64,000 bases of DNA from Sipunculus nudus (Eukaryota; Annelida; Sipuncula; Golfingiida; Sipunculidae): positions 2,131,318 to 2,195,317 of the forward strand of contig CM049314.1 of the NCBI GenBank assembly GCA_026874595.1, in the 5' to 3' direction. Numbering within the stretch: the stretch's first letter is position 1; every line of letters starts with the position of its first letter. The position numbers and the translations under genes are program-made. A model generated the notes under the pieces. It made no database searches. It had not been told where the DNA came from and saw only the letters and a program-made list of their open reading frames with translations. Below, one piece after another: positions 59,253 through 64,000 of this stretch.

Positions 59253-60681
59253 TCTATATATTAATAGCGTAAGGCGATTTTTGTAATATTCTGTATCTCC
59301 TCTGATACCACCGTATCGATTGCCGTGATTTTCGACATATATTTGCTCCGGGTGTGTCCGCAGAGATTCCAGCCACTTTTATTTGCAATATTTGCGTATT
59401 ACGTGCATAAATATTAATTTGATATTTGCTCCCCCACGGGCGCCTCTTTTCTTTTTGTCTTCGGGCCCGGTAACACAATGGGCATTGAGTGTGTGACGGC
59501 AGAACAGAGTTTTACTCAGGGGGCTCTATCTGGGTTATTTGTACATTTTGCGGTCACCGGCCCGAAATAATCCCCTTCTCAAAAGGGAGATCTTTGAAAG
59601 AATTGTTTGGCAGGCCTTCCTGTGACCGGGATATTGCAAGAGGAGGGCTTCTACCCCCCCCCCCCTTACACGAACTGATATGCTTTAATGCACATGTACC
59701 GCGTCCAAGCGTTTGACAAATGAGCGAGTGTCATGTCCAATGGTCACACAAACCAGTGTTTATCGCATTTAGTTTGTCGCAGCCGTCTTTCATGTGCAAT
59801 CAAAGGTAGGCAACCATGAGGCAACACATGACACATACAAGTGTCGACAGGTGACGATAAGTCGTTTGTCCTTTCAAATCAAGATTTATGCCTGTAAACC
59901 TGCATTATATTTCAGTAAAATTTAACAAATAATTATGTTTTAATTATATTTATATGGGATTGGACCCCCCCCCCCCCCCACACACACACACAAATAATTG
60001 TTTCGCTTCCACTTTAAATGCCACTTTTTATTGCATCAAATTCATTGTTGCAATTTTTCAGTGATACACAGTAAGATGCATGCAGAGTGTTATAGACATG
60101 ATGATGCTTCCCTACAGTTATTCCCCTTTAATGAACTTTAATATTCATATTTTGGTAATGGAAGTGAGGGCTTCCCCGATTTCTCGTCAAGATGTGGCAT
60201 CCCATGTGCGTTTAACGGATGTGTTCATAAACTTGCATGCGTTGGTCGCAGCTGATAATCGTTGCCCGAGGTACGTGTCATTTGTTTTTGAAAATATAAG
60301 TGTCCAAAATTTTTACACGGATGCGATGAACGGATGCGATGATCGGATGCAAATAAACGTTGGAATGTGTCACCAGCTTTTTACACTGTGCGATTATGTC
60401 GCAAGAAAAATCGGAGGGCAACTTTGAATAGCGATGTTCAACATAATATATTTTCATATAAAAATTATTTTATTTATCATATCAACTTCTCCGAAATATT
60501 CTCCGTCCAAACTCTTGGCTCCAATACGATGTTTATGCATAACACAATGCATATAATGGATCCATATATTAATAGCGTATCGCGATTTGTGTGCATCTCC
60601 AGATTTCCGGTGGATTTCTGATACCACCGTACGGATTGTTTTGTTCGCCCCGGACCGTGCGTAGCACGGGTATTTGCTAGT
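59253..60681 (+). mobile_element. Non-autonomous Helitron-like element
   Basis: The 5' end is A|TCTATATATTAATAGCGTA. The 3' end has the hairpin CCGTGC-GTA-GCACGG (60655-60669), then seven bases, then CTAGT (60677-60681), the standard Helitron arrangement. A second 5'-like start, A|TCCATATATTAATAGCGTA, lies at 60561, so either a 1.43-kb or a 121-bp element could be defined. Both starts are followed by a TGATACCACCGTA sequence. No Rep/helicase is encoded. The base after CTAGT is A rather than the expected T. Confidence 0.65.
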
Positions 60682-60814
60682 AGTTCCCTAAAGTATTTAT
60701 TTCATGACACCAACAACACAGCCTGTTGGCGTATCCGATTGTTCAACTGGCAGAACATCTTTTGCTCTGGATTTGTCTCCAGTTCTCTCATTTTTTTATG
60801 TTTGTTGTTCTTTT

Positions 60815-61600
60815 AGCTTAGCAGACTTTATGTCATTTGCCTAGGCAAATATCCTTAAAAACAAGAAATTAGGTCACTGTGATTTATATTATATCGGCTA
60901 TAGAAAAAAATGGTTTGTGCACCCTGAATGTCAGATTGGCACTTATAGTATCTAATAGGCCCAAAATCCTCTAACGAACATAGGAGCTTCAGGAAATATC
61001 GTCAAGGAAATCTAAAGTTAATTCATCGTGACATATATTCTGCAAGCTACAGGGCTAAAAGAGGATCTTGAAAACCCAGACAGTCTGACTGGGTTCAAAT
61101 GGTGTCCGTAAACCCTAGAATATTTTAACCTAACATCCAGGGAAGTTCTGGGCAAATCTCCTTTGAAACCTGAAATTAGGTTCTTAGAGCATTCTAATAT
61201 AACATCCAGAAAGGTCTTTGGAAAGTTTTTGTCGAATCCCTAAACTAGATCACTGTTATCTTAATGCTGTGAGCTAAAGGAAAAACACGAATTTAGCACT
61301 GAAATTCAGATTGGTACAAATCATTACAGTTTGACCTAGAATCTTCTCACATAAAATTTTAGGTTCACCCTAAATCTCCATCAAAATTGAAACTAGGTCA
61401 TGGTGATCTATATTTTGTGAGCTACAAGCAGCAAATCTAATTTTGAGTACCCAGAAAATCAGACAGGGCATCAGTCTTAAATGTTTGATTATGAAAAAAA
61501 AATATCTTAGCTAAAGTAAGAGAGATCATTGTAATGTCTCCTTGGACATAACAAAAATAAAGTCAATGGGACGTCCATATGTTCTCCAAGACTTGTGAAA
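60815..61600. mobile_element. Diverged copy of the AGCTCAGCTGA repeat family
   Basis: TTTTAGCTTAGCAGAC near 60815 resembles the left end of the 21.3-kb element. Repeated modules (AAATTAGGTCACTGTGAT, CTGAAATTAGGTTCTTAG, GAACTAGGTC-type words with GTGAGCTA / GCAAGCTACAGGG) match its internal unit at low identity. The right end is not found. Confidence 0.5.
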
Positions 61601-61784
61601 GAACATGATTTGAGCACACAATATGTTAGATGTACATGAATTTTAGCAGTTATCAAAGAAACTTATATTGGCAGCTAATGTTAACTAATACAAAAAAAAA
61701 AAACAATTTTCTTGAAAATTATTTCAAGAATTCCAGACATTCCCCAACCTTAATTCCATGGCTTGTCAGACATGACTCAACTGT

Positions 61785-62250
61785 TAAGAAGCCATATTTG
61801 CAGCCATATTGAATATCACCATAACCAAATACGGTATTGTCTTGGAGTTTGTTTCAGTAGATTCTTTTGGTAAAGATACCAAAATCACACCCCTACCTCT
61901 ATTCCATGGAGTGTCATACATGTTCAAATGTACAATTGCCATATTGGCAGCCATATTGAATACCACCGAAACCAAATACGGTACTGTCTTGGAAATGTTT
62001 TCAATAGATTTCTTGACCCTGAAAACATAGGTAAAGACACCAAAATCATTCCCCTACCTCAAATACTTTTCGAGTAATGTATGATTTTATGGTACGGCGG
62101 CCATATTGGCAGCCACATTGAATATCACCGAAACCAAATACGGTATTGTCTTGGAAATGGTTTCAACAGATTTCTTGACCCTGATAACATAGGCAAAGAC
62201 ATCAAAATCAATCCCCTACCCGTTTTACCTCTGATCTACCAAAATTATCC
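61785..62250. repeat. ~160-bp repeats, right array in opposite orientation
   Basis: Three units are the reverse complement of the left array at 56850-58110 (CAGCCATATTGAATATCACC, ACCAAATACGGTATTGTCTT, CCAAAATCATTCCCCTACCT). The outer edge CTCTGATCTACCAAAATTAT resembles the complement of the left array's outer edge (ATAATTTTGACTTCTGATCC). Confidence 0.85.
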
Positions 62251-63019
62251 CCCCAGCTGTCAAAATCAACATATTGGACATGTTTTTGAAAGTTTTATAG
62301 ATAGCAGTTTTCATGCACCTTTTATGGTTTGCTTACTCAGGCGGAGCTTTTGTAACCACGACTCGTACGAACACTTGGTCACATTAAACTGATTATCCAT
62401 ACTGCGAGCGCTCTGTGTATAACCATTCTAAACTGGGGCACGTAGCCAAAGGTTGAAACGGTTGTTTAACACACTATGAAATAACAAACACGCAATATGC
62501 TATGACGTTGTTGTTTTTCGATTACGGGTATAGGCTTTTTATGAACTGCTTGGAATCATAAGAGTGTATTAACTTCATCACACGTTAAATAGACTGGAAG
62601 TATTTCAACTTGTGTAGCGGTGAACATTTATGTTCGCTCAGTATCGGTTGAAATAATAGCAACAGGAATGGACGAACCTGTATCTTTACCGACACCTTTA
62701 CCCAATCCGGAACCGGACAGGAAGTCGTCAGGACCTCAGTAAGTAATTGTTGACACATGGTACCACATCCACTTACCCTGCCATGATTCTGATATATATA
62801 TATATATATATATATTTATATGTATGTATATATGTATATATATAGATATTTGAATGTGAGCTGAAATTTCTTGATTTTGATTAATCGTAAATTAATTATA
62901 TAACACCGTGGGAAATTTGAGTATAATTAAAAAATTGTGACTTTCATTTAGCTGTCACAATGCCAATACCTTTGAAATAATGTTTGTGTCATACATGTGA
63001 GTGTTTATATATGTATATA
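62251..63019. other. Non-genic DNA
   Basis: No supported gene. A TA/TATG microsatellite lies at 62792-62850. GTCAG|GACCTCAGTAAGT near 62727 has donor-like character but no exon was established; an open stretch from ATGGACGAACCTG at 62668 is only about 25 codons. Confidence 0.4.
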
Positions 63020-63318
63020 AATAAAAAAGTTAAAAGTTAAAGTTGTAGGTTTTAAGTCCCCTTCCCAATAACTGGCTCAGAAGACTTTACAATTAACTTC
63101 CCTGTGGTAGCTCCCTGGGGACGCAACAGAGCCCACACAAGGTTTTGAGGTCGCTAGGGTACCCATTTGTTATGCTGGGTAGACATTAGCACACTTGTGG
63201 CTGAGACCTTGCTTAAGGATCTTAGCGAAGAATGAGAGGCTACGGGATTCGAACCCATGACCGCTTGATCACATGTCCGGTAACTTTGCCATTACACCTA
63301 ACCACGCTCCACGTCGTA
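63020..63318 (-). mobile_element. tRNA-derived SINE, minus strand
   Basis: Read on the minus strand: A box TGGTTAGGTGTAATGGC, B box GGGTTCGAATCCC, then GCAAGGTCTCAGCCACAAGT, GTCTACCCAGCATAACAAAT, GGGTACCC and a body ending near GGGGACTTAAAACC. The central block matches the SINE at 16.4 kb. An AT-rich tail follows (63000-63035). Confidence 0.75.
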
Positions 63319-63929
63319 AATATAAATATAATTATATTATTTCTAATACAAAGAGAGAAGGGGTTAATTGTTCTTTGTCAACGGAGTTTGATGATATTAT
63401 CAGGATTGCTCGGCAATGATACAAGGAACAATTGATTAAATTTTTGGGACCGATCCATGCGCAAAAAAAGCCCGGAATGATCTCTGTTTTTTTTTTTTTT
63501 TTTTGGGGGGGGGGTCTATTGCATATTTGTTCACACTGGTACATTTGTCACATGTATGACACCCCCACGGGAGATGGGGCCAAAAGCCCGACTTCGGCAA
63601 GTATCGAGGACTAGTTTCTTTAGTAGTAGCGCGTAGGATTCCTTATATACGGAATGTGGAATGTGTGTTGAGAGGTTTCATATGAACCAGCACGGTGGCA
63701 TAAATTTTTCTCTGTGTCGCCCCTTGATAACATCCGGAAACTAAAAAATCCGCTACATGTAGCGATGATTTTTGCCGAATATATAAGCATTCCGCATGCC
63801 AGGTCCGCGCATGAGGAATCTCACCTTTATTTCTCAATACGCTTTCCGCATCCCGCATTCCGTACCTATTAAGCAAATCTAAGCTTAAATCTGCAAATAT
63901 ATTCGACCTTTCATGTTTATTACCTTCAC
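63319..63929. other. Non-genic DNA
   Basis: It contains a T-run followed by a G-run (about 63487-63514). No gene was recognised. Confidence 0.45.
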
Positions 63930-64000
63930 TAAGCGGCAGGGGTTATGTTTTTGTTGGTGTCGGTTTGTTTGTTTGTCTGTTAGCAACATTAGTCGAAAAG
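63930..64000. repeat. Start of a dispersed repeat, cut by the window end
   Basis: CCTTCACTAAGCGGCAGGGG, TTATGTTTTTGTTGGTGTC and a GTTTGTTTGTTTGTCTGTTA stretch resemble the left end of a repeat common in invertebrate genomes, from memory. The rest lies outside the window. Confidence 0.35.

Noticed and set aside
60080-60427. 115-codon frame within the Helitron-like element as captured gene
   Set aside because: No recognisable motif, no homologous copy in the window, and the length is possible by chance.

Overview
The window looks like eukaryotic, probably molluscan (bivalve-like) nuclear DNA. It is AT-rich, packed with nested transposons, microsatellites and minisatellites, and has tRNA-derived SINEs with a central block like that of bivalve SINEs. 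It also carries a Ty3/gypsy element with a tRNA-Leu-like primer site and TIR-domain receptor genes. The lineage call rests on repeat style and gene type, not on a search. I find no intact host protein-coding gene; every coding region I can support is a broken receptor gene or a broken transposon gene.

Layout. 1-20 kb: non-genic DNA with a TTAA-flanked MITE (3005-3936), a 33-copy 71-bp satellite (5270-7612), a 33-bp and a 42-bp minisatellite, a tRNA-like hairpin near 12 kb and SINEs. 21-27.5 kb: two Helentron-like elements bounded by subterminal inverted repeats (AGCTCAGCTGAC), the first containing a nested element and many GGTGGCGCCACC palindromes. 28.5-51 kb: three pseudogene copies of one receptor family. 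The best preserved reads N-terminal Cys-rich ectodomain, Frizzled-type cysteine-rich domain, one CCP/sushi domain, one transmembrane helix, cytoplasmic TIR domain. Copy A (28.5-35.7 kb) is split inside its Frizzled domain by a 5.46-kb LTR element with no coding capacity. Copy C (39.5 kb) is a fragment. Copy B (47.8-49.2 kb) is frameshifted. A and B lie in a segmental duplication (about 20.9-36.8 kb and 40.1-51.1 kb) that includes old gypsy gag debris. A two-LTR gypsy element (42056-46632) sits in block B, inside the tail of a Helitron-like element.

52-64 kb: a LINE reverse-transcriptase remnant, large oppositely oriented (TC)n/(GA)n repeat blocks, a ~160-bp repeat family in opposite orientations about 3.7 kb apart, a Helitron-like element with two possible 5' ends, a nuclease-like pseudogene fragment and a minus-strand SINE.

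The duplication gives internal controls. Comparing A with B shows several insertions as filled and empty sites, so element boundaries and target duplications can be read directly. The most interesting items are the Frizzled-CCP-TM-TIR receptor family, the non-coding LTR element that broke one copy, and the palindrome-rich Helentron-like repeats.
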